Below, in pieces: positions 40,470-49,008 of a DNA stretch of 64,000 nucleotides. Position 1 is the stretch's first letter. Every line of letters starts with the position of its first letter. This stretch comes from an uncultured Methanobrevibacter sp. Lineage in GTDB: Archaea; Methanobacteriota; Methanobacteria; Methanobacteriales; Methanobacteriaceae. The notes below the pieces were generated by a model that saw only the letters and a program-made list of their open reading frames with translations, did not search any database and had not been told where the DNA came from. Made by a program: the position numbers and the translations under genes. The stretch spans positions 1 to 64,000 of the forward strand of contig NZ_OMWA01000001.1 of NCBI RefSeq assembly GCF_900314615.1, written 5' to 3'.

Positions 40470-41083
40470 TTATTTTTCTGCAATAACTACTAATATATAT
40501 TCATTTTCTTTTTTAAAGCTTTTAACACTACTAAAACCCGCATCAAGTAAATATTTCTCAAGTTCGGGAGCGGTGTAAACGCGCATCCCTTCAACGGTAC
40601 TCAGCCATTTTTCATCATCAGGATGATTTCCGTCAGTTCCCTGAGCAATCATAAACTTTCCTTTTGGACGGATAATCCTTGAAACTTCCTTGAATGTTTC
40701 ACCGATATCGGGCCAGAAATAAATGGTTTCAAATGCACTTGCAAGGTCATATTCCTCATCACCGATCGGCATGTCACTGACATCTGCCTGAATAATTCTG
40801 CATCTTTTTGCATCAACTGCATCCTGATTTCTATCCTCTGATGCTTTAACGGAAACTTCAGAATAATCAAGTCCGTCGACATTTCCTGATGTTAATTTAA
40901 GGAATTTTTCAATATTTACGCCTCCGCCACATCCTATGTCCAGAATGTTATCATTAACGTTATGTCAATGCATTTGAATGCGAATTCAGAAATTTCCCTG
41001 TGGTTTTCGTTCATGTTTTCAATTGTCTCAAATCATTCCTCTCCGTGAGGTTTCATGCACTGTGTTATTTTTTCAGCCACCAT
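40470..41083 (-). pseudogene. Broken SAM-dependent methyltransferase gene
   Basis: Translation from ATG 41083 begins MVAEKITQCMKPHGEE and then meets an in-frame TGA (41033-41035). The frame goes on as FETIENMNENHREISEFAF, then shifts near 40963 by what looks like one lost base. In the new frame the SAM motif DNILDIGCGGGVNIEKFL appears, and the rest runs to the stop at 40470 (ending ENEYILVVIAEK). All methyltransferase motifs are still readable, so decay is recent. Open frames at 40470-40772 and 40649-40882 are fragments or shadows of this gene. Confidence 0.85.
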
Positions 41084-41135
41084 ATTATCAAAACTTTTAA
41101 TAATTTTTTAAATATATTTATATTTAGGTGATTTA

Positions 41136-42089
41136 ATGGATAAAAAAATTGTCGCTATTATTCTGATAATTATTGCTGTTGTCATCGGCGGAGCGTATTA
41201 CACTTCACATTCCGATGATAATATCATGACTATAGGATATCTGCCTTCTGACCATGATGCGGCATTGTTTGTAGCCAATTCTCAGGGTGAATTTGCAAAA
41301 CATGGCGTTCACATCAAACTGGTCCAGTTCAACAACGGCGGGGACTTGATGACCGCTATGGCCAGCGGGGATGTTGAAGTCGGTTATGTGGGAATAACTC
41401 CTGTTTTATCTTCAATTGAAAAAGGTGTTCCTGTTAAAGTAATATCTGCCGCTCAAAGTGAAGGATCAGCAATTGTTGTTTCTCCAAATTCAGGAATAAG
41501 TTCTGTTTCAGACCTTCAAGGTAAAAAAATAGCTACTCCTGGTGAGGCATCAATTCAGCATATGCTGCTTTCATATTACTTGAATCAAAGCGGAATGAAG
41601 ATTGGTGATGTAAAGGTTTCTGCTATGAAAGTTCCTTCCATGAATGATGCTTTAAAGACACACCAAATCGACGGTATGATTACATATGAACCTTATGTAT
41701 CTACAGCAGTAGCTGACGGAAACACTCTGCTTGCTTCTTCATCAGATATACTGCCAAATCATCCGTGCTGTGTTGTTGTTGCATCCCAGGACTATTTAAA
41801 CAGACATCCTAATGAAACCAAGGCATTGCTTAATATTCACGCTAATGAAACCAAATACATCAATGATAAAATAGCTGATGGAAATACTCAGGAAATCGTT
41901 GACCATTTGCCTGATGACATTATTACAAATAAGAATGTTGAAAAGGATTCAATTGAAAGTTTTCCGTTAATTTCAGGTTTGAATGAAAGCTTTAAAAAGG
42001 ATGTAATGGACTTTATGAATCTTGAAGTTCAGTTGGGTGTTTTAAAGAAACCTTTAACTCAAGAACAAATTTTCTGGGACGGTAAATAA
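41136..42089 (+). CDS. ABC transporter solute-binding protein (NMT1/TauA/SsuA-like), copy 1
   Basis: A 317-residue periplasmic-type binding protein kept at the surface by an N-terminal hydrophobic anchor (VAIILIIIAVVIGGAYYT). The domain matches the nitrate/sulfonate/taurine group: IGYLPSDHDAALFVA, QFNNGGDLMTAMASGDVEVG, YVGITPVLSSI, ATPGEASIQHMLLSYYL and LPNHPCCVVVAS. It is a close paralogue of the protein at 44548. No permease or ATPase gene is next to either. Unlike copy 2 it has no palindromic box upstream, so it may be differently regulated. The ligand is unknown. Confidence 0.9.
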   Translation: MDKKIVAIILIIIAVVIGGAYYTSHSDDNIMTIGYLPSDHDAALFVANSQGEFAKHGVHIKLVQFNNGGDLMTAMASGDVEVGYVGITPVLSSIEKGVPVKVISAAQSEGSAIVVSPNSGISSVSDLQGKKIATPGEASIQHMLLSYYLNQSGMKIGDVKVSAMKVPSMNDALKTHQIDGMITYEPYVSTAVADGNTLLASSSDILPNHPCCVVVASQDYLNRHPNETKALLNIHANETKYINDKIADGNTQEIVDHLPDDIITNKNVEKDSIESFPLISGLNESFKKDVMDFMNLEVQLGVLKKPLTQEQIFWDGK

Positions 42090-42149
42090 TTTTACCTCTC
42101 ACTTTTTTAATTTTTTTTTGTTGATAATCTTTATATATCAGAAAAAATA

Positions 42150-42161
42150 TAACAATAGTTA
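42150..42161. promoter_or_regulatory. Palindromic operator box, copy 4
   Basis: TAACAATAGTTA, preceded by ATA. It lies about 20 bases after a TATA-like TTTATATATC (42130-42139), so it covers the expected transcription start of the glutamine-amidotransferase gene. Copy 5 starts exactly 20 bases downstream, two helical turns away. Confidence 0.72.
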
Positions 42162-42169
42162 TTGCAATA

Positions 42170-42181
42170 TAACAATTGTGA
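42170..42181. promoter_or_regulatory. Palindromic operator box, copy 5
   Basis: TAACAATTGTGA, preceded by ATA, with one mismatch to the perfect box. It is the second of a tandem pair in front of the glutamine-amidotransferase gene, 26 bases before the ATG. The pair could allow cooperative binding. Confidence 0.68.
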
Positions 42182-42207
42182 TAAAAAAATGACAGGAGGA
42201 AGATAAT

Positions 42208-42993
42208 ATGTGTGAAATTTTTTGTTTTAATTCAAATATGCCAAAAAAATTAAACAGCTGCTTGGAATGTTTTTATAATCACTCTGAAAATCATCCGCAC
42301 GGATGGGGATTAGCTAATATGCAATCCGATGAATTTGTTATAGATAAAGAGCCAGTAAAAGCTACATGCAGTCAGTACTTAAAAGACATATTATCTAATC
42401 CTGTTGTTGGTAAAAATGTATTCGCTCACATCAGGTTAGCTACTGTGGGTGAAATAATATCTCCCAATTGCCACCCCTTTATCGAAATGGATGGTAATAA
42501 CAGGTCCTGGATGTTAATACACAATGGAACTATTTTTGACTATCCTATTCTTGAAAAGTATAAAGATAAAGAAAACGGCGATACTGATTCTGAGCGAATA
42601 TTACTATATATAATTGATAAGGTTAATGAATTTGAACAAGCTAAAGGTGCTCCATCTACTATAAAGGAACGCTTTAATCTGTTAACTGAGATAGTCAACG
42701 ATTTATCCAGAAGCAATAAGCTTAATTTAATGATTTATGATGGTGAAGTAACTTACATCCATTCCAACATGAAGGAATCTTTATACTATCTTAAAAACGA
42801 AAACGAATTTTTAGTAGCCACAACTCCTCTGGATAACAATGAAAATTGGCTTCAGGTTGAATTGAATAAGCTCTTTGTACTGGATGATGGCAATATTCTA
42901 TATGAAAGCAGTGAGCATGACAACGAATTCATTTTAACCGAAGAACATGAAAGAATCATGGAAGAGTTTTTAAAAAATATCGATGGTGAGTAA
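42208..42993 (+). CDS. Class II glutamine amidotransferase-like protein
   Basis: A 261-residue Ntn-hydrolase of the YafJ/EgtC-like group. The nucleophile would be Cys2, exposed after Met removal (MCEIFCFNSN). Other active-site segments are HPHGWGLA, FAHIRLATVG, NCHPF and LIHNGTIFDY. No synthetase domain is fused to it, so it may hydrolyse a gamma-glutamyl amide or feed ammonia to a partner. AGGAGGA precedes the ATG. It ends immediately before the glutamate-cysteine-ligase-like gene, and a tandem operator pair precedes it. Confidence 0.87.
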   Translation: MCEIFCFNSNMPKKLNSCLECFYNHSENHPHGWGLANMQSDEFVIDKEPVKATCSQYLKDILSNPVVGKNVFAHIRLATVGEIISPNCHPFIEMDGNNRSWMLIHNGTIFDYPILEKYKDKENGDTDSERILLYIIDKVNEFEQAKGAPSTIKERFNLLTEIVNDLSRSNKLNLMIYDGEVTYIHSNMKESLYYLKNENEFLVATTPLDNNENWLQVELNKLFVLDDGNILYESSEHDNEFILTEEHERIMEEFLKNIDGE

Positions 42994-44394
42994 ATGATTG
43001 GTAAGGAACTTATCAGAAATAAATTATACAATGAATTTATAAAGCCGACAAATCAAAAGAAGAATTTCATAGGTATTGAAATTGAAATTCCAATCGTTAA
43101 CTTAGATAAAAAAGCTGTTGATTTTAATATTGTTCACAAGATTACTGAAAAGTTTAAAAATCAGTATTCTGATTTTAAAAGTGATGGAATTGATTATGAC
43201 GGAAATATCTTCTCTTTAAAAAACCCTGAAACCGATGATATAGTCTGTTATGACTGTTCATACAATAATATTGAATTTGCAATGGGAAAAGAAAAGGATC
43301 TCTTCACAATCAATGAACGTTTCTGCGATTATTATTCTTTTGTTAAGGAATCTTTTGAGCAGTACAATCATACATTAACCGGAATGGGCATAAATCCCTA
43401 CCGGCAGTATAATTTAAATCAGCCTATACCTTCTGAAAGGTATCTGATGCTTTATCATCATTTGAAATCTTTTAAAAATTATCAAAATCTCCCTATGAGA
43501 TTTCATAATTATCCTGAATATGGAATGTTTTCATCTGCTTCGCAGGTGCAGCTGGATGTTCATAAGGATAATCTCATTCAGACTATAAACGTTTTCTCCA
43601 AATTGGAACCGATTAAAGCATTATTATTTTCTAATTCAGTATTGCTTGGTGAAGATAATGATTTAACCTGCTTTAGAGACATTTTGTGGGAGTATTCTAC
43701 CCATGGAGTGAATCCTCACAATATAGGAATGTATAATGTTGATTTTAAGGACATTTCCGAACTGCAGTCCTATCTTGAATCTTTAAATATGTACTGTGTA
43801 ATGCGTGATGGAGCTTATATCAACTTTCCATCAATGAATCTCCTTGAATATTTCCAGAAGGATTATGTGCGCGGTGAAATATACTGTAAGGGAAACTATA
43901 GGGAAATAGATGTCAAACCGATGTTAAGTGATATAAAATACTTAAGACCATTTAAATTTATCAATTTGACATTTAGAGGAACTGTTGAATTTAGAAGCGT
44001 GTGTACTCAACCGATAAAAGATTCAATGTGCGTTGCCGCATTTCATCTGGGGCTAAAAGATAAATTGGATGATCTTGAAGAAATAATAACGACTGATGAC
44101 GTGCTGTATCATCAGGGATATACCGCAACTGAACTTCGAAAAATACTGATTCATGATGAACTTCCAAGTTTTTTAAATCAGAAGGATTTGTGCAATTTAA
44201 CTAAAGAAATTGTAGATTTGGCTTCTTTGGGTCTTCAGGAAAGAGGAATTGGTGAAGAAACATTTTTAAATCCATTATATGCTCGTATTAAAAATCACGC
44301 TAATCCCGCAAGCGAAATTAAGAAATTAATCAGTAAAGGCGTTAATTTAGAAAAAATTATCAGAGATTACGGTAATTTGGATATGGTCGTGTAA
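42994..44394 (+). CDS. Glutamate-cysteine ligase-like protein
   Basis: A 466-residue protein of the glutamine-synthetase-fold ligase group that makes gamma-glutamyl bonds. The signature KNFIGIEIEIPIVN near the N-terminus has the ExE metal/ATP residues. Later segments MRFHNYPEYGMFSSASQVQLD and INLTFRGTVEFRSVCTQP match GCS2/EgtA-type ligases. Pairing with a class II amidotransferase recalls EgtA and EgtC of ergothioneine synthesis, but no EgtB or EgtD is seen here. The likely product is a gamma-glutamyl amino acid or thiol; cysteine as substrate is inferred only. It is translated directly after the amidotransferase. Confidence 0.82.
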   Translation: MIGKELIRNKLYNEFIKPTNQKKNFIGIEIEIPIVNLDKKAVDFNIVHKITEKFKNQYSDFKSDGIDYDGNIFSLKNPETDDIVCYDCSYNNIEFAMGKEKDLFTINERFCDYYSFVKESFEQYNHTLTGMGINPYRQYNLNQPIPSERYLMLYHHLKSFKNYQNLPMRFHNYPEYGMFSSASQVQLDVHKDNLIQTINVFSKLEPIKALLFSNSVLLGEDNDLTCFRDILWEYSTHGVNPHNIGMYNVDFKDISELQSYLESLNMYCVMRDGAYINFPSMNLLEYFQKDYVRGEIYCKGNYREIDVKPMLSDIKYLRPFKFINLTFRGTVEFRSVCTQPIKDSMCVAAFHLGLKDKLDDLEEIITTDDVLYHQGYTATELRKILIHDELPSFLNQKDLCNLTKEIVDLASLGLQERGIGEETFLNPLYARIKNHANPASEIKKLISKGVNLEKIIRDYGNLDMVV

Positions 44395-44449
44395 TTTTTA
44401 CGAAACTTTTAAATATTTTTAAGGATAAATTTTCATTAAGGGATTCATA

Positions 44450-44461
44450 TAACAATTGTTA
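44450..44461. promoter_or_regulatory. Palindromic operator box, copy 6 (binding-protein gene)
   Basis: TAACAATTGTTA, preceded by ATA, identical to copies 1 and 3, 86 bases before the ATG of the second solute-binding protein. A TATA-like TTTTATATATAAA lies downstream at 44484-44496, so here the box may be upstream of the core promoter, unlike the other copies. A second palindrome, GTTAATTAATTAAC, occurs at 44522-44535 beside the ribosome binding site. Confidence 0.7.
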
Positions 44462-44547
44462 ACTTAATTTAAAAAGGAATATATTTTATATATAAATTAC
44501 ATAGTATCTAATGTAAATTAAGTTAATTAATTAACGGTGGTTTATGA

Positions 44548-45519
44548 ATGAATAAAAAAATTACATTTGTTTTAGTGATAGCACTTGCTGCATTTCTCGT
44601 AATGGGTTCAGCCAGTGCAGGTCTCTTCGACTTTTTAGGTGGAGGAGACGACACTGTAAAAATAGGTTACTTACCTTCTGACCACGATGCAGCATTATTC
44701 GTTGCAGACGCAAAAGGTATGTATAAAGATAAAAACATCACTGTTGAACTTGTTCAGTTCAACAACGGTGGAGACTTGATGACTGCTATGGCAAGTGGTG
44801 AAGTCGATGTTGGATATGTTGGAATTACTCCGGTTTTATCTTCTATTGCAAAAGGAGTTCCAGTTAAAGTTATTTCTTCCGCTCAAACTGAAGGTAGTGG
44901 AATTGTTGTAACTCAAGACTCTGGAATCAACTCAGCTGCAGATTTAAAAGGTAAATCCATAGCAACTCCTGGTGAAGCTTCTATTCAACACGCATTGCTT
45001 ACTTACTACTTAAAACAAAATAACATATCAATCGATGATTTAAACGTTTCAGCTATGAAAGTTCCTTCAATGAACGATGCTTTAAAAACCAAACAAATTG
45101 ACGGTATTGTTACTTTCCAACCTTATGTAAGTATTGCTACCAATGATACTGGTAATCAGCTTTTAGTTGGATCTGATGAAATATTACCTAATCACCCATG
45201 TTGTGTAGTTGTTGCATCCGATGACTTTATCAAAAACCATGAAGACCAGGCTAAAGAAATCGTAGCAATTCACAAAGAAGCTACTGACTTCATTAACAGC
45301 AATATTGAAAACGGTACTTCTGATGCAGTTGTAAAACTTTTACCACATGATATTGTATCTGATAGTGATGTAGAAGCTTTATCTTTAGCAAGTTTCCCAT
45401 TCATATCTGGTATTGATAACTCTTTCAAATCAGATGTTGATGCATTCCAAAAACTTGAAGTAGATATTGGACTTTTAAACAGTACAATACCACAGGATAA
45501 ACTCTACTGGGAAGCATAG
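44548..45519 (+). CDS. ABC transporter solute-binding protein (NMT1/TauA/SsuA-like), copy 2
   Basis: A 323-residue secreted binding protein with a signal peptide (TFVLVIALAAFLVMGSASAG). The mature domain is nearly collinear with copy 1: IGYLPSDHDAALFVADAKG, QFNNGGDLMTAMASGEVDVG, YVGITPVLSSIAKGVPVKVI, GEASIQHALLTYYL and LPNHPCCVVVASDD. GGTGG precedes the ATG. It has the regulon palindrome upstream and its own strong terminator, so it is a single-gene unit. Transporter permease and ATPase must be encoded elsewhere. Family members bind sulfonates, taurine, nitrate or pyrimidines; the ligand here is not known. Confidence 0.92.
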   Translation: MNKKITFVLVIALAAFLVMGSASAGLFDFLGGGDDTVKIGYLPSDHDAALFVADAKGMYKDKNITVELVQFNNGGDLMTAMASGEVDVGYVGITPVLSSIAKGVPVKVISSAQTEGSGIVVTQDSGINSAADLKGKSIATPGEASIQHALLTYYLKQNNISIDDLNVSAMKVPSMNDALKTKQIDGIVTFQPYVSIATNDTGNQLLVGSDEILPNHPCCVVVASDDFIKNHEDQAKEIVAIHKEATDFINSNIENGTSDAVVKLLPHDIVSDSDVEALSLASFPFISGIDNSFKSDVDAFQKLEVDIGLLNSTIPQDKLYWEA

Positions 45520-45542
45520 TTATTTAAACTATGCTTTTTTTT
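45512..45542 (+). terminator. Strong terminator overlapping the binding-protein stop codon
   Basis: AAGCATAGTT (45512-45521) pairs perfectly with AACTATGCTT (45527-45536) over loop ATTTA, followed by eight T. The stop codon TAG lies in the left arm. Confidence 0.8.
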
Positions 45543-46167
45543 AATTTTTTTCGTATTCTTCTTTTAAATAGGCGATAGCTTTTTTGGTTTTTTCATCTGA
45601 AACTTTATTTATAATTTTTTGATTTTCAATTAATTTGTCCATATATACTTTTCTTTGCTCTTCATCAACTATTTTGTATCTGGAGACGTTAACAAGACCT
45701 TCTATAAGTGCGGGTAGGCCTCTGTTAAATGCCTGTGCACTTTCATCGTTTATGATAAATTCTCTGATTTTTCCGGTTATGAAAAATATGTTTTCATCTT
45801 CCTTGACTGGAAAGTCATCATGTGTCTTTTTCTCAATATTTTCAACATCCACGATAATGTAAGCTGGAGTATTTTTAATGATAGCTATGTCATCATCATC
45901 ACTATAATATTCATCGCCTAAACAATCTAGTGTAGCGTATGTGAAAACCAGTGGATCTTGTGTAACGTTAACTACATATTCTTTAGTATTTTGGATATTT
46001 TTCAATGTTTTTGATCCTTCAAGGATTCTGCAGAACACTTTATCTTCGCCAAGATATTTGAATGCAAAGGCCCCTGCATTTTTCACTCCATATTCATTGA
46101 TCGTTGTTGTAACGCATTCGTACTGTATGTCTTTTTCAATTCCGACTTTGCCTAAATCATAATTCAT
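45541..46167 (-). CDS. DUF447-type flavin-binding protein
   Basis: A 208-residue protein matching the archaeal DUF447 family, whose fold is related to FMN-binding split-barrel flavin reductases. Support comes from the N-terminal YECVTTTINEYGVKNAGAFAFK, the segment NVTQDPLVFTYATL and VENIEKKTHDDFP, and GLPALIEGLVNVSRYK near the C-terminus. Function is unknown; methanopterin or flavin chemistry has been suggested by genome context in general. Its start overlaps the stop of the small gene at 46164 by four bases. It is convergent with the binding-protein gene. Confidence 0.82.
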   Translation of the reverse strand: MNYDLGKVGIEKDIQYECVTTTINEYGVKNAGAFAFKYLGEDKVFCRILEGSKTLKNIQNTKEYVVNVTQDPLVFTYATLDCLGDEYYSDDDDIAIIKNTPAYIIVDVENIEKKTHDDFPVKEDENIFFITGKIREFIINDESAQAFNRGLPALIEGLVNVSRYKIVDEEQRKVYMDKLIENQKIINKVSDEKTKKAIAYLKEEYEKN

Positions 46168-46523
46168 TTTATCATTCCGTTTGCTGAGAACGGCTCAGCA
46201 ATTTTGTTCAAATTATTGAAAACTTTCATAAGAGAAGTGATTTCGCCGTCAAGTTCTTCATTGTCAATGCTTTCAAGAATTTCAATATATTGGGGAAATA
46301 TCTGCTTTCCGTTTGAAAAAAACAGATAGTATTCGTTAATGTTGACTTCTTCCTGATTAAGGTCTTCAACAATTTCATGATACAATTTATCCAAATCAGA
46401 ATAACTTTCATGAAACATTTCCTTAATATCGGAAATCGGTTCATTATTTTCTAATTTTTCAAAAGCAGAATTTAATCTAATAATAGAAAGGGTATATGTT
46501 TCTAAATCAATTTCACCATCCAT
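46164..46523 (-). CDS. Small acidic hypothetical protein
   Basis: A 119-residue, helix-rich, acidic protein I do not recognise. Heptad-like spacing (SIIRLNSAFEKLENNEPISD; LESIDNEELDGEITSLMKVF) suggests a helical bundle. It is translationally coupled to the downstream DUF447 gene (four-base overlap), so the two probably act together. No membrane segment or metal motif is visible. Confidence 0.65.
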   Translation of the reverse strand: MDGEIDLETYTLSIIRLNSAFEKLENNEPISDIKEMFHESYSDLDKLYHEIVEDLNQEEVNINEYYLFFSNGKQIFPQYIEILESIDNEELDGEITSLMKVFNNLNKIAEPFSANGMIK

Positions 46524-46540
46524 AATATCACCATGTATGG

Positions 46541-46582
46541 TTTAAAAAAGAAAAAAAGAGTTAATTTCTCAAAAGAGAAATT
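46541..46582 (-). terminator. Terminator of the acetyl-CoA synthetase gene
   Basis: AATTTCTC and GAGAAATT (46563-46570 and 46575-46582) form a perfect eight-pair stem with a four-base loop. Read on the minus strand it is followed by CTCTTTTTTTCTTTTTT. The right arm touches the stop codon at 46581-46583. Confidence 0.75.
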
Positions 46583-48677
46583 ATAATTTGATTTTAATGT
46601 CGAGTGCAGATGAACCTTCTTCGTATACGAAGATTGGATTGATGTCTAACTCGGATATTTCTGGGAAGTCTAAAGTTAATCTTGCTACTCTTTTGATAGC
46701 TTCTTTAACTTCTTCAACATCACAAGGAGCTTCTCCTCTGTATCCTGCAAGTAATTTGGATACTTTGGTTGAATCGATTTGCTCATCGATTTCCTGGGAA
46801 CTCATTCCTTTCGCAAGGTTGAATGAAACATCTTCAATAAGGTTTACGTAGATTCCTCCCATACCGAATGCAATCATAGGGCCGAATTGTTTGTCACGAA
46901 TCATACCTACAATAACTTCTTCACCGGAATCCATCATTTTTTGCACTTCTACACCATCAGGAACAATGTCTGGATGTGCTTTATTGGCGTTTGCAATAAT
47001 TTCATCATAAGTTGCTTTTGCTTCTTCAGCACTTTCAATTCCTACTTTTACACCGCCGATATCGGATTTGTGTAAAATTTTGTCTGATGCAATTTTAAGT
47101 ACAACTGGGAATTCCATTTCTTCTGCGAGTTCTGCAGCTTCGTCTGCAGAGGTTGCTAATTTAATAGGTGCAGCTGAAATTCCGTAAGCTTCTGCAACAG
47201 CATATGCTTCACTACCGAGTAATGTGTCTCTTCCGTCAGCTTTAACTTTATCGAATATTGCCTTAACAGCGTCTTTGTCAACATCATCTACTTTTTCAAC
47301 GACATCGTCATATTCCCTGTCTTCTAATCTTGCATATCTTGTCATTGCTTCAAGTGCAGTTACTGCAGTTTCCGGGAATACGTAGGTTGGTACACCATTT
47401 TCTCTTAAAGCGTCATTTGCAGCTTCAAAGGATGGTCCTCCCATGTTAACAACAATAATTGGTTTGCCGAATTCTTTTCTCTCTTCTAAAATTGCATTTG
47501 CAATTCCATCAGGGTCTGCTGATGCGGTAGGACAAACCATAACGATTAAACTGTCAACTTCATCCTGGCTTAATACGATTTCTAAGGATTCTTTGTATCT
47601 GCTTACCGGTGCGTCACCTAATACATCAATAGGGTTTTTGGCACTTCCTTCTTCGGTTACGCATTCTTTTAATCTTGCGGTAGTTTCTTCATCGAACTGT
47701 ACTAATTGAAGTCCTGCTTTTTCCATTGCGTCAACGGTGAGTACTCCTCCACCACCTGCATTGGTAATAATAGCTACGTTATCACCTTTTGGAAGTGGTG
47801 CTTTGGAGAATGCAAGACCTAAATCGAAGAGTTCTGCCATGGTTTCTACACGCATAATTCCGGATTGTCTGAATGCAGTATCAAATGCTAAATCACTGCC
47901 TGCAAGTGCTCCTGTGTGTGAGGATGCAGCTGCTGCTCCTGCAGAACTTGAACCGGATTTAAGAACAATAATAGGTTTTTTATGTGCAGTTTCCCTCATG
48001 GTTCTTACAAAGTCTTCATCATCTGAAATTGATTCTAAGTAACAGATAATTACATTTGTTTCATCGTCTTCTGCCAAGTACTGTAATAACTCAATTTCAG
48101 TTACTCCAGCTTTGTTTCCTAAACTTATTACTTTACTGAATCCAATTCCTGAGGTTACACTCCAATCGATAATTGCTACCATCATAGCTCCACTTTGGGA
48201 AATGAATGCCATGTTTCCTTTTGGAGGCATCATCTGTGAAAATGATCCGTTTAAAGGAGTGTGTGAGTCAGTTATTCCTAAACTGTTTGGTCCAATAATG
48301 TTTATTCCGTATTCTTCACCAAGTGCTGTTAATTCTGCTTCTAATTTTGCACCTTCTTCTCCCACTTCTTTAAACCCTGCAGTAATAACTACCATGTTTT
48401 CAACGCCTGCTTCACCACATTCTTTTACTGTTGGGTTTACAAATGCAACAGGGATGGTAATTATTGCTAAGTCTACTTTTTCAGGTATGTCTTTTATGTT
48501 TGCATAAGCTTTTTTACCTAAAATCTCTCCGCCTTTTGGGTTTACTGGATATATTTCGCCTTCGAATCCATCATTGATAAGATTATCAACAATAATGTAT
48601 CCGACTTTTCCCGGAGTATTGGATGCACCAATTACTGCCACGGATTCAGGTTTAAACATCTTATTGAGATCTTTCAT
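46581..48677 (-). CDS. acd: Acetyl-CoA synthetase (ADP-forming), fused alpha and beta
   Basis: A 698-residue NDP-forming acyl-CoA synthetase that couples acyl-CoA hydrolysis to ATP formation or runs in reverse. The first part is the CoA-binding alpha unit (SVAVIGASNTPGKVGYIIVD at the N-terminus; IGPNSLGITD; FISQSGAMMVA; SSHTGALAGSDLAFD). The C-terminal third is an ATP-grasp beta unit (FPVVLKIASDKILHKSDIGG; GMIRDKQFGPMIAFGMGGIY). The physiological direction in a hydrogenotroph is not evident. TAGGAGAA precedes the ATG. It is a single-gene unit with its own terminator. Confidence 0.92.
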   Translation of the reverse strand: MKDLNKMFKPESVAVIGASNTPGKVGYIIVDNLINDGFEGEIYPVNPKGGEILGKKAYANIKDIPEKVDLAIITIPVAFVNPTVKECGEAGVENMVVITAGFKEVGEEGAKLEAELTALGEEYGINIIGPNSLGITDSHTPLNGSFSQMMPPKGNMAFISQSGAMMVAIIDWSVTSGIGFSKVISLGNKAGVTEIELLQYLAEDDETNVIICYLESISDDEDFVRTMRETAHKKPIIVLKSGSSSAGAAAASSHTGALAGSDLAFDTAFRQSGIMRVETMAELFDLGLAFSKAPLPKGDNVAIITNAGGGGVLTVDAMEKAGLQLVQFDEETTARLKECVTEEGSAKNPIDVLGDAPVSRYKESLEIVLSQDEVDSLIVMVCPTASADPDGIANAILEERKEFGKPIIVVNMGGPSFEAANDALRENGVPTYVFPETAVTALEAMTRYARLEDREYDDVVEKVDDVDKDAVKAIFDKVKADGRDTLLGSEAYAVAEAYGISAAPIKLATSADEAAELAEEMEFPVVLKIASDKILHKSDIGGVKVGIESAEEAKATYDEIIANANKAHPDIVPDGVEVQKMMDSGEEVIVGMIRDKQFGPMIAFGMGGIYVNLIEDVSFNLAKGMSSQEIDEQIDSTKVSKLLAGYRGEAPCDVEEVKEAIKRVARLTLDFPEISELDINPIFVYEEGSSALDIKIKL

Positions 48678-49008
48678 AAGTAATTCTCCTATAATTTTTC
48701 TTATTTTATCATCGTGGTTTATAATGATAAATAATTAAGAATTATTATAATATAATATATGGTATATTCATATTTAAATATATTGATAAATATTGTGTTA
48801 ACTTCTTAATTGATATTTTTAATGATTGTATATTCTTTTTTGGGAAAATATGAAAAATTTAGTTTGTTTTTTGAAAAATTAATTTTTTTAAAATTATATT
48901 TAAAATTTAATTTCGCTTAAACTATTTATTGTATGATGAATATAAATAGATATAAATAATAAATTTTTGATATTTTATTTGTTAAAATATCGCAATAAAA
49001 GGGATATT
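48678..49008. other. AT-rich divergent promoter region
   Basis: About 330 bases between the divergent acd and DUF2121 genes. The acd side holds its ribosome binding site and TATA-like runs (for example 48751-48761). The DUF2121 side holds TATA-like AATATAAATAG near 48938 and the ribosome binding site AAGGGAT. I see no gene, box or structured repeat in between. Confidence 0.6.

Noticed and set aside
40649..40882. Minus-strand frame in the methyltransferase pseudogene
   Set aside because: Out of frame with all methyltransferase motifs; a shadow frame of the broken gene.
44522..44535. GTTAATTAATTAAC palindrome before the binding-protein gene as a second regulator site
   Set aside because: Its simple AT composition makes a chance palindrome likely, and no second copy was seen at the other regulon genes.
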